Shown: positions 38,706 through 50,700 of the stretch, in pieces
Position numbering within the stretch: the stretch's first letter is position 1
Layout of the letters: the number at the start of each line of letters is the position of its first letter
Source: Hybos culiciformis
Lineage: Eukaryota > Arthropoda > Insecta > Diptera > Hybotidae
NCBI GenBank assembly: GCA_964007475.1
Contig: OZ023274.1
Location: 37,007,860 to 37,071,859 of the forward strand
Reading direction: 5' to 3'
DNA length: 64,000 nt
Position numbers and translations under genes: made by a program
Notes under the pieces: model-generated
Seen by the model: the letters and a program-made list of their open reading frames with translations, nothing else
Told to the model about the DNA's origin: nothing
The model's database searches: none

Positions 38706-38738
<33 letters not shown>
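38706..38738. repeat. (AAT)n microsatellite
   Basis: About eleven uninterrupted AAT units, among the longest simple repeats in the window. Confidence 0.95.
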
Positions 38739-38739
<1 letters not shown>

Positions 38740-39199
38740 GAAATTGGAATATAAATTGAGATTTTGTCTCAAGTTCAAGGTTATACAGATAACGATATCT
38801 CTCTTATATTATACTCGTATTATATATTTTCTTCAATGAAAATAATAAATTTTCAATTTTGTTTTATTTATTTTATTTTATTTTCTTTCAAGCAGGGCTT
38901 AAAAATAAAATAAAAACTATACTTAAATATTTATATTTAAAATTAATTTGGCATATAAGAAGGGATTATTTTTCTTGCAACCCAAAAATAAAGAAAATCA
39001 AATCAATTCTTTGAACCCTTAAAATTGGTTGAGAGAAAATAATATTATACATATTTGAATATGGATTTTTGAAAATTCTTTTCCATATTAACTGATATCT
39101 TCAATTTTAAGGTTTACGTGTATTAAAATCTGATCTAAATCGAGTGAATCCCTGCAGGAAACACAAAGAATAGTTCAAAAAGTAATAGTAAAGAACCAA

Positions 39200-39330
39200 T
39201 TCCTCCAAAATGTATGGCTACTAAAATATAGTTCATCTTCAACACGGTAAAAACAGTGACAATTGGCCAAAAAGGCAGCAAACAAAACGTTACGGTTTGG
39301 TGCTCAAAAATGGGTCAGAACTAGTTCTGG
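39200..39330 (+). pseudogene. Possible decayed Tc1/mariner transposase fragment
   Basis: The frame at 39289-39324 reads VTVWCSKMGQN then stop. VTVWC is the start of a conserved block in many mariner/IS630-type transposases, and the surrounding DNA (39200-39370) is GC-richer than its neighbours. The upstream frame is already broken and there are no matching terminal repeats in sight. The match is short and could be chance. Confidence 0.25.
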
Positions 39331-39949
39331 AACCCCTTGGAATCAGTTTTAGGATCTGAATGTAATATTTTCAATGTGTGTACAAAGAATTCTATCTATA
39401 AATCGAGATTCTGACCTGTAAATGGGATTACGAAATTTTTTGTTTTGATAGTGTTATTATAGAATTGAATAGGGATAGAAATAAGCTTTTTTTTCGCAAC
39501 TGTTTCAAATTGGAACAAATTATTTTGTAACATCAATCCACAATATACTATTTAAAGATGAAATTATTTTTCTGTCATCTAGATTAGACTGTCATACTTT
39601 AACATCAAAACTATATAGTGCACTATGGTGCACTGTATGTTAAAAAAACAGAGTTGTTTGACTCTCTTACGAATCGCAAATTTTAGCAAAAATTTGTAAA
39701 TCATTTTACGCTCCAGCCTCTTAAGGTTATTGAACTTATTTACATAATATTTGATTTTAATTAATCTTATTTTTATTAAAAAAAAACTTAGAAAGAATCT
39801 ATACATAAAAATTCTTATTCTCGCTCAATCAAACATTATATTAAATTTTTAATCTGTTGGAAAAAAAAAAACTAAATTTTTTTGTTTACAATTTTTTGTT
39901 AAACATAAGTAAAAAAAAAAAGTATCGTTCGTTGTTTCTATTTTCATGT

Positions 39950-40380
39950 GAATTACGCAAAACATTTTTTTTTTTTTTTTTGCTTTTTTTCGCTTACTTT
40001 GAGATTTAAGCATAAAGCCAGAAATTAGTTTGTTTTTTTATTTTTTTTTATTTTCAGATATAATTTTTTTTTTATGTAATTTTTATTCTTTCTACATTTT
40101 TTTTTTTTTTTGTAGTATTGTCTTCTAAACATTTTCGTTTTTTTATTTCCTGTTTAATAATTTATTATGTTTTTTGTTGTTTTTTTTTTTGAATAAGCTC
40201 ATTCTTGTTTTGATTTCGTGTATATCGCAAAATGCTTATTTCACTTTTTTTTTTTGTGAAATAAAATTATTTTGCGATGTTTTTATTTTTTTGGAACACC
40301 TACTTTAAAAACATTTTTTTTTAGAAATTTACTTTTTTTTTTTAAAGTTTTTTTTTTTGTACAATAATATTTTTATGTTT
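39950..40380. other. T-rich strand-asymmetric block
   Basis: About 430 bases contain many runs of 8-16 T on + with few compensating A runs until about 40380. Such polypyrimidine DNA is common in introns. No gene is present. Confidence 0.6.
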
Positions 40381-40559
40381 TTCCGATAGTGAGATTATAT
40401 TATGAGAAAACTAATAGAATAATTTTTGTTCATAATCAAATTATATGAAATTGTCGTACATGTTTATATAAATTCAAAAATTTTAAAGATGGAAATTCTC
40501 TTTGGAGTAGGGAACAAATCATGAATGAGATGTAAAAATTCTCGGTATTGACATTGAGA

Positions 40560-40740
40560 TAGATCCATTATTAGCCCGATTTCCATCAAAAATAAAAAAA
40601 AAACATTCTTTATGTTTTTATTAAATTTCCGTCCTCCACTAAAATGCTTATAACTGTATAATAAACAGCCAAATCTAATTCAATTCTTTGAATGTTTGGA
40701 AGTTTTAGGCTCTCAACCAGCCAGGGTTCTTTCATACATT
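40560..40740 (+). repeat. Interspersed repeat family member B
   Basis: This is the most complete of four copies. It contains CCATCAAAAATAAA at about 40583, CCTCCACTAAAATGCTTATA at 40633-40652 (inverted at 6230-6249) and GGCTCTCAACCAGCCA at 40708-40723 (inverted at 53735-53750). It is not an obvious terminal-repeat transposon and has no open frame. It may be a decayed SINE- or MITE-like family. Confidence 0.7.
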
Positions 40741-41740
40741 TTTTCAAAAGTTTAGTGGATTCTGATGAAAATTAGTGCCTTGGGTAGATAAAAAAAATTA
40801 TTAGACACCGATTGTTTCCAAAGATTCGAAATTATCATATTTTGCATATGGTATAAGATAGTAAATGGTATTGGAACATGGAACTTTCAAAATATATTTA
40901 TCCACTGATTGTGATCGATGTATCTTAAAAGTAATATTTTGATAACGCGACTGCATTTATGAAACAGAATTTGATATTGAGATTTAATATCCAGAAATAG
41001 CAATGATCATCAAAAAATGATATAAGCTCAAACTGACGTAACGATAAAACATAATATTTATATATACAGATAGTGCAATTCTTGGAATAATCGTATTTTT
41101 AACTTGTCATTAAGGTCAAAAAAATACAAAAAATAAATAACTTGTCAATCTGATTGTCCAATGAATTTTTGTCCTTTATACATCATTGGGTAGCGTAATC
41201 TAATTCAAAACTGTATCGATTTCTTAATACAATATTATCAAAAAAAAAAACAAAAAACAACATAGCTTACCTTTTTAAACAGAAATACTACAACTATGTT
41301 TTTTATTTTTTTATTAATTCATTCATTTCATAACTTTGTAATAATTCAAAATTAATTAATGAAGAAAAAAAAAATACAGTTTAAATATACATATATAAAA
41401 AATAGAAAAAAAAAATAAACTTTATATTCGACCTTTAAAAGTTCATTGTACAGTTTAAAGGTAAAAATGGAAAAAAAATAAAAAAGAAAAATTGCATAAC
41501 AAGATTTAATTATCAAAGTTTTCATAAAATACCTTCATATTTTTTATGGTTATTGCATATTATCACTATCATTATACAAATTCAAATATAATGTATGTAT
41601 ACGATTTGCTTTACATTGTCTGTAAATACAAAAAAAAAATTTAATATTTAAAAGCACACTGAATAACACATAAGGATAATTTTGTTTTTTTTTTTGGTTG
41701 TTTTTGAAATTGGAAACAATTTTCGTAAAATTAACCAAAA
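40741..41740 (+). other. AT-rich presumed intron
   Basis: No gene or clear repeat. The minus-strand frame at 41550-41738 is chance. Confidence 0.5.
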
Positions 41741-42000
41741 ATTTTGCTGGTATTTACCCAACACCAAAAACACTTATAGTACAAGTAGGTTCTCACAAAA
41801 GAGTTTTTTTTTTTGGACTCACCGAATCCGATCCCGAGATATTCGGTACGAAAAACCCTAAGTACAAGGGTTGCAAACTTACACAAATTTCATCCAGCAT
41901 TGGAATACCTAATACGTCGACAGTATGGCAGTATAGCTAGCTTAATGGCAATCAACATCCACAGACTATGCGGACAAAAAAAGTTGCGTGGAATATTATC
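41741..42000. other. Composition island, unidentified
   Basis: This roughly 260-bp stretch is visibly GC-richer than its surroundings, with two overlapping + frames (41698-41940 and 41813-42103). Neither peptide resembles a family I recognise. They use different frames, so at most one could be real. No splice acceptor or terminal repeat clearly bounds it. A transposon or satellite fragment is the most likely reading. Confidence 0.35.
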
Positions 42001-42103
42001 AACCCAAATGCCTAAAATAAATATAAAGACTTTAATATCATTTAGAATGGTTTTCAAAGAACCCCATACAATACTCTTTCAAAACTATAATTTTCAGTAT
42101 TAG

Positions 42104-43877
42104 AAATTTCTCTCCTTGATACATTTAAAAATCAATGTTACAATTTTTTCGCAGTGTTGGATTCTTAAGAAATATTAATACTTTTTTATGTACATTGTAC
42201 ACACGGAAAATAGGATTAAAAATTCATAATTAAGTTCATAATTTTGTTTTATTTTTAATGTTTTTCTTAAAACTCATTTGACATTATATTTTTAACTATT
42301 TTTTTTTTTTTTGATACTATGATAAACTTTTAAATATATGCCGTAAATTTTTTTTTTGTAATAAAAACAAAACTATCTGCGCAATATTTAAAATTTTGTT
42401 TCACATTGGGGCACTATTAAGTTTTTTTTTTACAATATTAATAATCGTCAGAAAATTTGAAAAAAAAAACATACCAAAAAAAAAAAGTTTTCGATTTCAT
42501 AATCGATTTTGTCATTAATAAATAATATAATTTTTGCCTTTTTTTATTTATGTGTGTAGAAATTATTTCTATGTAGATCGTGTTTAAATTTATAACATAA
42601 TAATTATTGCATATAAATGCAGGTTATGATAAAAAAAAATAAAAAATTTTGTATTTTAAACGTAATAAGTTGGGTTCATGGTCTCAAAAAATTATGTGTT
42701 ATTATTAGGACATTGACATTTTCGAAGCGATTAGATTAAATTTAAATATATATATAAGTATACAAATTATAATTATTAATTAATTGATGACTTTTTATAA
42801 TTTCGTTAAGAATTAAAATAAATTTTATATTTTAAATGAAAAATTATTATATATCCTTTCATTTTAGAGTCCTTTGCCAATTTATATTTTCAATTGAACC
42901 AGTTTCAACGTCATTTAAACAAAAGTTGTAACTTTTTCGTAGATTTCCGTTTCAAATAAACTTTATGATGTGTTATTATTATTATTATTATTCTTTATTT
43001 CATCATTTATATAATTCTTAACAATTCATAAAATAGTTCAAAAAATAGTACTCAAAGTATCTCAAAAAAATGATTCTGCTTTTTGACAGTCTTCTGTGCA
43101 TAATATTTAATATTTCACTCACATAACTATATTTTATTAAAAAAAATTCCTATATTAATTTTATTTTCAAACTATTCACGCATTTCCTATTTTTGATTAC
43201 CTAAACAGATAAATTATTGAAAAATATGTCACACTCCTAAAACATAAAAATATATATGTTTGTGTATACAAAAAAAGGTATCCTATACCTAAATCGAATA
43301 AAAAAAAAAACTGTTTCAAAAAACCTTTCCTTTTTTTTGTAGGTATTTTTTTTTGTTTTGTTTCACCAACCGTTAGATATTTTTTTACTCATAAAAATAA
43401 TGTTTACACCTTCAGATCCTTTGCAGGTGGCAACATAATATTATGTAAGAATTTTTTTTGTTCTTTTTTTTTTGTTCTTTTTCTATCATTCTATCAAATA
43501 ACAGTTCAATCAGCAAAAAATTACTTTACAGTTCTCAAGAGTAACCAAAAAAAAGTATCAATTGATTTGTTATCTTGTTTTTCATACCGCAACATTAATG
43601 TTGGGATAAAATGTTTTTTTTTTTTTTTTCAAGAAAATAAATAGGTCATAATTTTTCTAAAGTTTTGATGAATTTGATGAATTTTTTTTTTTATAAAATT
43701 TATGATTTCGCAAATCTGTAATATTTTTATGTGAGATTGTGGTACGTTTCCTTTGACATGTTGTAGTTTAGTAGAGGGATAATGTTCAGCGATTTGAAAA
43801 AAATATTCACATGAAACATAGTTTTTGAAGTGAAACTTCTTTAGAGGCATTGTGATTGAGAGTGAAAAAAATGTAAG
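42104..43877 (+). other. AT-rich presumed intron
   Basis: No gene is supported. It includes an ATT microsatellite near 42975-42992 and long T runs near 43615-43630. Confidence 0.5.
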
Positions 43878-43972
43878 TGTCAAAAACCGAACGATTATTG
43901 TCAAAAAAAAAGGCAAAATCCGAACGGCTATTGTCAAAATCCGAACGATTATTGTCAAAAAAAAAGGCAAAA
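43878..43972. repeat. Minisatellite with CCGAACG(A/G)(T/C)TATTGTCAAAA units
   Basis: Three units begin CCGAACG at 43887, 43920 and 43941. The first and third are followed by the same A-run plus GGC. Overlapping open frames in three registers (one + and two -) are products of this repeat. The repetitive Asp-Asn-Arg-Ser peptides they predict should not be annotated as proteins. Confidence 0.85.
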
Positions 43973-44524
43973 AAAAAAAACAATAATAAAAAATTTTGTG
44001 AAATAAAGACGAAAGAACAAAAAAACAATATGAATTTTTTTTATTTTCAAATATTTTTCCAATTATATTTTTATTTTTTAACCACAATTTTCTATTTTTC
44101 GTTCACAATTTTGTGCACTTAGCACTAATTTTTTTTTTTCATATCCGCGAAAAGAAAAATTATACAATTTTTTATTTAATGCAAAAAAAAAATAATTTTT
44201 TTCCAAATCGATGTGAAAAAAAATTAAAAATTTTCATTTAAATTTATTATGTTTCATTATTTTCATAAAATTAATTTAAAAAAAAACCACTTCAAAAACT
44301 TTTCATGGCATTTCTGCTGTCATGAAAATAAAAAGAAAAGAATAAAATAAACAATGATAATTTATATTGTGTTCTCTTTCTAATTGTATTGAATTAACAG
44401 ATGTCCCTCTAGTGGATGGTTTTTATAACTAGATTATTCGATTCAATTTTTGATGAAACTGAACCCTAACCAAGTGGTTAGATGAAATGAGAAAAAAATT
44501 TTTCTTAATGTAATTTGTAGTTTG

Positions 44525-44560
44525 TTAGTGTAATTTATTTTTGACATTAAATTACACTAA
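44525..44560. other. Perfect 13-bp inverted repeat
   Basis: TTAGTGTAATTTA at 44525-44537 pairs with TAAATTACACTAA at 44548-44560 with a 10-base spacer. It could form a hairpin in DNA or RNA. It is too short for a typical MITE. Confidence 0.8.
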
Positions 44561-44898
44561 TAAAATGCAGGAGGAATATGTTTATTACAATTCCATTTCA
44601 GAAGAAGTACTAATAAACATGAAATTTTTCAGGCATATTTGAAAAAGTTATTTTAGGTTAAACTTTTCGGGCAACAAAAAGAAAACATGATTTAAGCCAC
44701 GCTGCTGTTTTTTCATACATTATTGTCGCTAATAACCGGAATTGTGTTTACAGCTTAAAATATAGTAGAAATCATCTGCAATCAGTGTTGCCATAAATCT
44801 AGCCATTTTGAAATAATTTTATGCCACTAAACTTTTTGAGCTTAAAAAGTATTTTAGAATTTTTAAATGCTTTTATCTCTAATATGGCCTTCGCATTA

Positions 44899-44984
44899 GT
44901 GGAATATGCTGTTTTCCGGAATATTTCAGGAAAATGAACTGGATCTTTCATATAAAAATATATTCCGGAATATGTATATTCCAC
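44899..44984. other. Inverted repeat with GTGGAATAT arms
   Basis: GTGGAATAT at 44899-44907 pairs with ATATTCCAC at 44976-44984. Inside each arm is a self-complementary TTCCGGAA. The overlapping minus-strand frame at 44799-44990 is explained by this structure. It may be the end of a small mobile element. Confidence 0.6.
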
Positions 44985-45261
44985 TTTCATATTCTAGTTT
45001 GTCAGGGTTAAAATTCTATATTTATAGTTACTTTCACTCACTTTTTGAAATTTTATTATAGTTGGCAACAATTTTTTTTGTCAAATTCGAGTAAAATGAA
45101 AAAAAAAAACCAAATAAAATTGATAAAAAGTGAGATAAAAAGTCAAAATTTTCAACAACAAAAATTTTTTCTCTTTCTAAATTTTTAAATTCCACTTCTC
45201 ATCAAATTTTGTAATGCGAACGGTAATTTATTTTCCGGAATTTAATTGGAATTTAAATAAG

Positions 45262-45420
45262 AATGCGAACAAGGTACAAGCAGTCGCTGGGTTTTAATTT
45301 TTTCTAAGCCGCCGAATTCCCCAAAACAAGTAATTTTAAGTCGACTGGCCGCAGCATTCGAAGGGCAAAAATCAACTAGTCGCCGTCGAAAAAATCGATC
45401 GGCGTCATATCTTATATGCA
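45262..45420. other. GC-richer island, possible old transposon fragment
   Basis: The DNA here has several GCCG, GTCG and CGCCG motifs and a hairpin (CGCCG at 45381-45385 with CGGCG at 45400-45404), unlike the flanks. AATGCGAAC is repeated at 45213 and 45262. No frame stays open and no terminal repeats are clear. Confidence 0.4.
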
Positions 45421-47401
45421 CTTGGCCATTTTAAATATTTATTTAGCCTTCCCAGAAAATACTACTTGCCATGAAGTTTCACTTCTTCCGTGTGTCCCGA
45501 GACTCACATATGTTTTTTATATATATGGAACATACGCTTAACTTATTATGCTAAAATTAAATTTTTGGTTATTTTATTTGAAATCAATAACTTTTTTTTT
45601 TACTTTTTAATTAAAAACAAAATAATTATATTTAAATTTTGGTAATGAGACTATTTTTTTTATTTATATTAATTTTTTATGCTAGTTATGTAAGATTTAA
45701 GTCACATAAATTAATATTTATGCTTACATACATATGTATGTAATTCGATTCAATCGGCAGGTGAGAAATAAATTTATTTTGCTAAAAATTATCAAAATAT
45801 TATTTATAATTGAAATTTTTTTTTTTTTGGCAAAATAAATTCGTTTTTTTTTTTGGTTAATTTTATTATAAATGTTTATGAAATTTCAAGGTTTTTTTGT
45901 TCTTTATTTAAGAAAAAAAAAATTATGAAGAAAATAATATTGAAGATGAAATATAGCAAGCGCGTAGGTGTGTGCTCATCAAAAAGGTTTCCTTTTATCT
46001 TTTTATTGTTAATGTTTGTTGTAACATTAAAATATATATATAAATTTTATCTCTATATGAATATATATATATAAATCGTTTAAGCACAACAATTAATGAA
46101 AAGAAGTTATAAAATTCAAAAATAGGTTAATCATAATTGGTATCTTTATTATTATTATTATTATTCTTTTTTTTTTAACAGAAAATATTAACCTTGGTCT
46201 AATTTTGGTTTAAAAAAAATAAGTAATGTAGTATACATATATATAAATAAATTAACAATAACTCTCTATGTAAAAACAAAATTATTTTTCATTTTAATTT
46301 CGCAAAATTTTTTTTTATTATTATTATTATTATTATGATCTACAACAGATTTTGTTGTATTATTTTTATGTTATTGTTACCTTTTTTTTTTCAAACAAAC
46401 ATTGTTACTCAACTTACCACATCGTGGTTATATACAAAAAAAAACAAAATTAAGCCTAACGATTTCTACAAAAAAAAACTTGATTCATTTTTAAAAGAAA
46501 AATAATAATAATAAATAAAAGTACAGAAACCGAATTAAATAGAAATTATAATATTTATGTAGCTTAAAAAAAATTATATATTACTGGATTGTGAGACAAA
46601 TTTAATTTTAATTCACAACCCCAAAAGCGTTTTATTTTTAAGCTATTTTTTATTTTTTTTGCTATTAGCATAGAATGTCATAATCAGTATAATTTATATG
46701 ATTTTAGCATCTTGTTTGTAAATTGAAGAAAAATAATTAAAAACCCTTCAGGACTTCAGGAATTTTTAAACTCTAAAGATCATATATTGTGATTATTTTC
46801 TTTGAGAACTGTATGTAGTGAACTTGAAGATAATATTTGGATGATAATGGGACAACGCGAACCAATAAGTTGAATATTTTGATGAATATTTTCTAATTAC
46901 ATTTCATTTATAATTAACACTTATTTTATTACAAATGCGATTTGTCAATGGATTATAATTTTTGCTTATTCGTCGTATATCCTATTTAAAACTATAAAAT
47001 GTACATATAAACATATAAATTTCGTAATAGTTATGCAAATAAATATTGTTTTTTTAAACTTATTTTATCGGAAGTAATTATCATAATTTCCTCGTCTAGT
47101 CGGAACTGTTCTAGATACAATTTGTATAGAAATATATCTATAGCTATCTGTGTATTTAAATTTGTGTTCTTAATTTGATATTAAATAATCATTTTTTTTT
47201 TCACTTGTATGGCGGTATATTTTGTTCATAATCATAATAATAATAACAATTATATAATTATATTTACATTTTATATGGTCTTCCAAATACAAGCATGCAT
47301 ATATTTTTAAAACAAAAGTGAAATTTAGTTTTTAGAACATTTACCGAACCATAAACATTTTGTTTTTTTTTTAATTTTCATTTTTTTGTTTTTTTTTTTA
47401 G
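45421..47401 (+). other. AT-rich presumed intron
   Basis: No gene is supported. CGGCAGGTGAGA at 45755-45766 is a good isolated donor without a matching exon. ATT microsatellites lie at about 46147-46167 and 46316-46336. The final 60 bases are T-rich and lead to the TTTTTTTTTAG acceptor at 47401. Confidence 0.5.
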
Positions 47402-47581
47402 TTTTGTTAACTTTTAATAATAATCTTCTGAATCAATGGCACGTTTTAATCGATTCTTCCGGTTGTATAAAGTGTGAAGATTTTGAAAATTCGAATTTTT
47501 ATTTGTTTTTCGATTTTCCAATTACGGAAATGAAATTTATGCATATAGATTATTCAAAAGCGATTGTTATTACAATTTAAT
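47402..47581 (+). CDS. Candidate alternative downstream exon (phase 1), low confidence
   Basis: A long poly-T tract ends in AG at 47400-47401. Read in the phase needed after the 25721 exon (one base carried over), the frame stays open for 59 codons to a stop at 47579-47581, with AATAAA at 47592. Part of it uses GC-containing codons (QWHVLIDSSGCIKCEDFE). The IDSSGC segment matches FDSSGC in the candidate exon at 58432, which is in the same phase and at a similar distance from its acceptor (difference 6 bases). No donor is convincing, so it would be a terminal exon or an internal one ending near 47471-47473. The peptide is not a family I recognise. Confidence 0.25.
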
Positions 47582-47598
47582 AGAAATTATGAATAAAA

Positions 47599-47763
47599 AT
47601 GGATAATCAGGCCGCTACGGGTAGCAGCTCAATCGACGGCTTATCGTTTGAACACAAACGAATTCGTGGATGCACATATTATTTTCAGTTGATCAAATAT
47701 ATACAACATTGTTGTCATATGGTAAATTATGTTTCTTTTGAAATCGAATCTCAAATTTACTGA
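47599..47763 (+). CDS. Small unidentified open frame, possible alternative start exon
   Basis: ATG at 47599 opens 54 codons beginning MDNQAATGSSSIDGLSF, with GCC, GGC and ACG codons that are unusual in this window. At codon 42 the sequence reads CATATG followed by GTAAAT (47722), a plausible donor in phase 0. The phase does not match the 25721 exon donor (phase 1), so it cannot simply replace that exon unless another donor is used, such as GGGTAGCA at 47620. GCTAC and GTAGC around 47621 form a small hairpin, which also fits the tip of a mobile element. Confidence 0.3.
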   Translation: MDNQAATGSSSIDGLSFEHKRIRGCTYYFQLIKYIQHCCHMVNYVSFEIESQIY

Positions 47764-50700
47764 GCTAAAAATATACATTTTAAACACAGATTGCGTGTAT
47801 ACGTAATGCTTAAATAATTTATTTCTTGATGAAATCAATAACCTTAAAAATTTTACATTAAATAATTTTTATTTTATTTATTAAGTCTGAAATTTAATTA
47901 ATTAATAATAATTATTGATGTATCCTATCAGTTTATATATACCATAATTATATTTTTTCATTATAGCGTCTGTTGCTGCCGCTTAAACTTCATATATTAA
48001 CTGTTTTGAAAATATAATTTTTCTTCTAAGATAATGTAATAATATTGATCTTTAATATAAAGACTGATCTTTAATATAAAAACAGACTGATATAAATTTC
48101 AAATAAAAAAAATGGAAAATTGTTCGTACATCATCGTTTTGTTATTATGCCAAGTACAATGTCGATAACTCATAACTAAACGATAAACATACAGCAATAT
48201 GGTTAATTATCGATCTTAAAATCTTAAAAATTTGATAGATCTCTATTAATAGCGCCTGGCTACATACATTTCATAAAAATAATAATAATAATAAAAATCA
48301 TTAAAATTTTGTCACCTTAAAAAATAATAATAATAATAATTTATAATTAATTCTCATTTTAATAAAAATGTAATATTTTAATTCCTTTAATTTTCATGTT
48401 CTCAAGAATGAAATTGCATTAAAAATTTATATATTATATAAATTTATTTAATTTTTTTTTTTTTTTAATATTTAATCTCCAGACAATAAAAAGAATGTGC
48501 CTTTACATACAATTTATTTTTATCTCTCTCAAAATAAACAAAAAAAAACTTACTATAAAATGACAAATTTATGAATTAATTCAATGCGCAGACACTTCAT
48601 GATTATAATTTTTATTTTTTTTTATTATTTCATAAGAATAATCTTTTACAAAACAACAAAAAAAATTAAAAATTATAATAATCGGAAAAAACGACACAGA
48701 AATACAAGGAAAGATACTTCAGCAGACTTCTTAAAGAAGCGGGAAGATAGTTTTTTTTTCTTTTTTTTTTTTAATTTAATTTTTTCAACTTTATCCCAAT
48801 TAATTTATTCTGCACACGTTTATAAAACGTGAATTTTTTAATTTTTATTTTTAATATTTTTTTCATAAGAATGTCTGCAAGATTGAAAAATATTATTGAA
48901 ATAAAAATAAAAGTAAAATTTAACTATACATATATATATGTTTTTTTTTCAATCCAAATTTAAGGAGTACATTGTGTATCTTAAATTAAAAATAAAAATA
49001 AAAAAAAAAAACTTTTAATTAAATTTTGTTGTGTGGATAAATCATTTTTTTTTCTTACTATACTTACATTATGGTTTTTTAACCAAAATTACGTGAATGG
49101 AAAAATTGGGAAAGTTTTCAGAAACAGAATAAGGAAATAAAAGTTATTTTAAGCAGGAAATTAAATTTTAAGGAAGAATTAAAAATTTTTTTTAGATTTT
49201 TTTAGAGATTTTAATTTTTTTGTTTCTATTTTTAACTTTTTCGTATTTTCTATTTTAAGCTAGAAAATATTTTCCGGAAGTGGAAACCTTTTTCTTAAAT
49301 TCCCAAACAAACTTTCTAATGTAATAACAAAATTCAAAATAATCAAAATCTCGAAATTTTTGAAAATATCGTATCACTTTCTTCTTTAAAAGATCTTCCG
49401 TTTTTGTTCGCAACAAACTTCAAATTTCGAAATGACTATCGATAATCAATGGGCGTGATTGTACTTTAATTAAAATCAAAAAAGTGAAACTTTCAAAAGC
49501 TTAAAATTAATATTTTTTCCTTGTTAAGCAGCATCGTAAGTGATAACGATTGACCTTTTAACTTATGCCCAGTGTGAGGCACACGGTTTAATTTCAATTT
49601 GTCACCAGAAATAATATCTTGCCAAAAAAAAAAAAACATTTAAAATTGTGAGAGTTTTAAAAATAACTTTTTCCAAATAAATTAGATTCTTAAAATTATG
49701 TCATAGAATTTATTTTCGAATATTATTTTTTTATTTTTAAAATAACATTTCCCTTTCACAGATTAATTTAAAATTTCACGTCCTTTTTTTTTGTGTGTGT
49801 AAAGTGAACTCATTAATTATATTATAACTATACATATCGTCGGTCGCATTCATATTTTATGCTTTATATGTTTCGATTGATAACTATTTCTGGATATATC
49901 AAATCTACATTTCATTGAAAGTTGTGGATTTTTCTTTTATTTATAAATAAAAACTTTTGATGATATACAGATTACACGTATCCAAAAACAGTGATTCAAT
50001 CTAAACATAAAATGTTCGTTTGGACCAAAAAGGAATGCGACCGAAAATATATAAATTAATAATTATTTTGACATTTAGTTACTTACTTTTTAAAATAAAA
50101 AATAATTATACCGCAGTAAGTATATAAGTATTATAGTTAGATAAGAAAAAAAAAACAAAAGTTAGGCTGGCGATAAAAATGCAACAAGTTTTACAAGTCT
50201 TAAAATAAAGTGTATATAATGTAGAAAAATTCACTTTTTTCATTGCAATTTCTATTTTTATTTTATTTTTTTTATTTTAATAAAATGCAAGTATTTAAAA
50301 CATTTTTATTTTTTCTTTTTCCCAAGATTTTTACTTTCAAGATGGATAACTAACTGGGTAAAAAAATAGAGAGAAAAAAAAAAGAAATAACTTAGTAACT
50401 AATAATAGGTGAGGCACGCAATGATTTTTTTTATATATATGAAAAAATATACATTCCGTTTTATTTATGGCATTAGAAAAATATGTCACATTGAAAAAAT
50501 TGCAGTTTTTTTTTTTCAAGCAATGTGAATTAAATCTTGATTTATAAAAAAACAAAATATTTTTTAAACCAATGGGAATCGAAATTAGATAGTATCTTTG
50601 AACTTAGTTAACTTCTTACTTTGTTAAAAAATAGATATTTGTCAGTATTCATTGCTTTCAGGTTTCATTACTCTACACTAAAAACTTGATTTTGACATCA

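Noticed and set aside
43629..44122. Three overlapping frames up to 152 codons
   Set aside because: They are created by the minisatellite at 43878-43972 and poly-A/T tracts, in conflicting registers on both strands.
45755..45766. Exon ending at CGGCAGGTGAGA
   Set aside because: The donor is good but no acceptor with a pyrimidine tract or coding frame precedes it.
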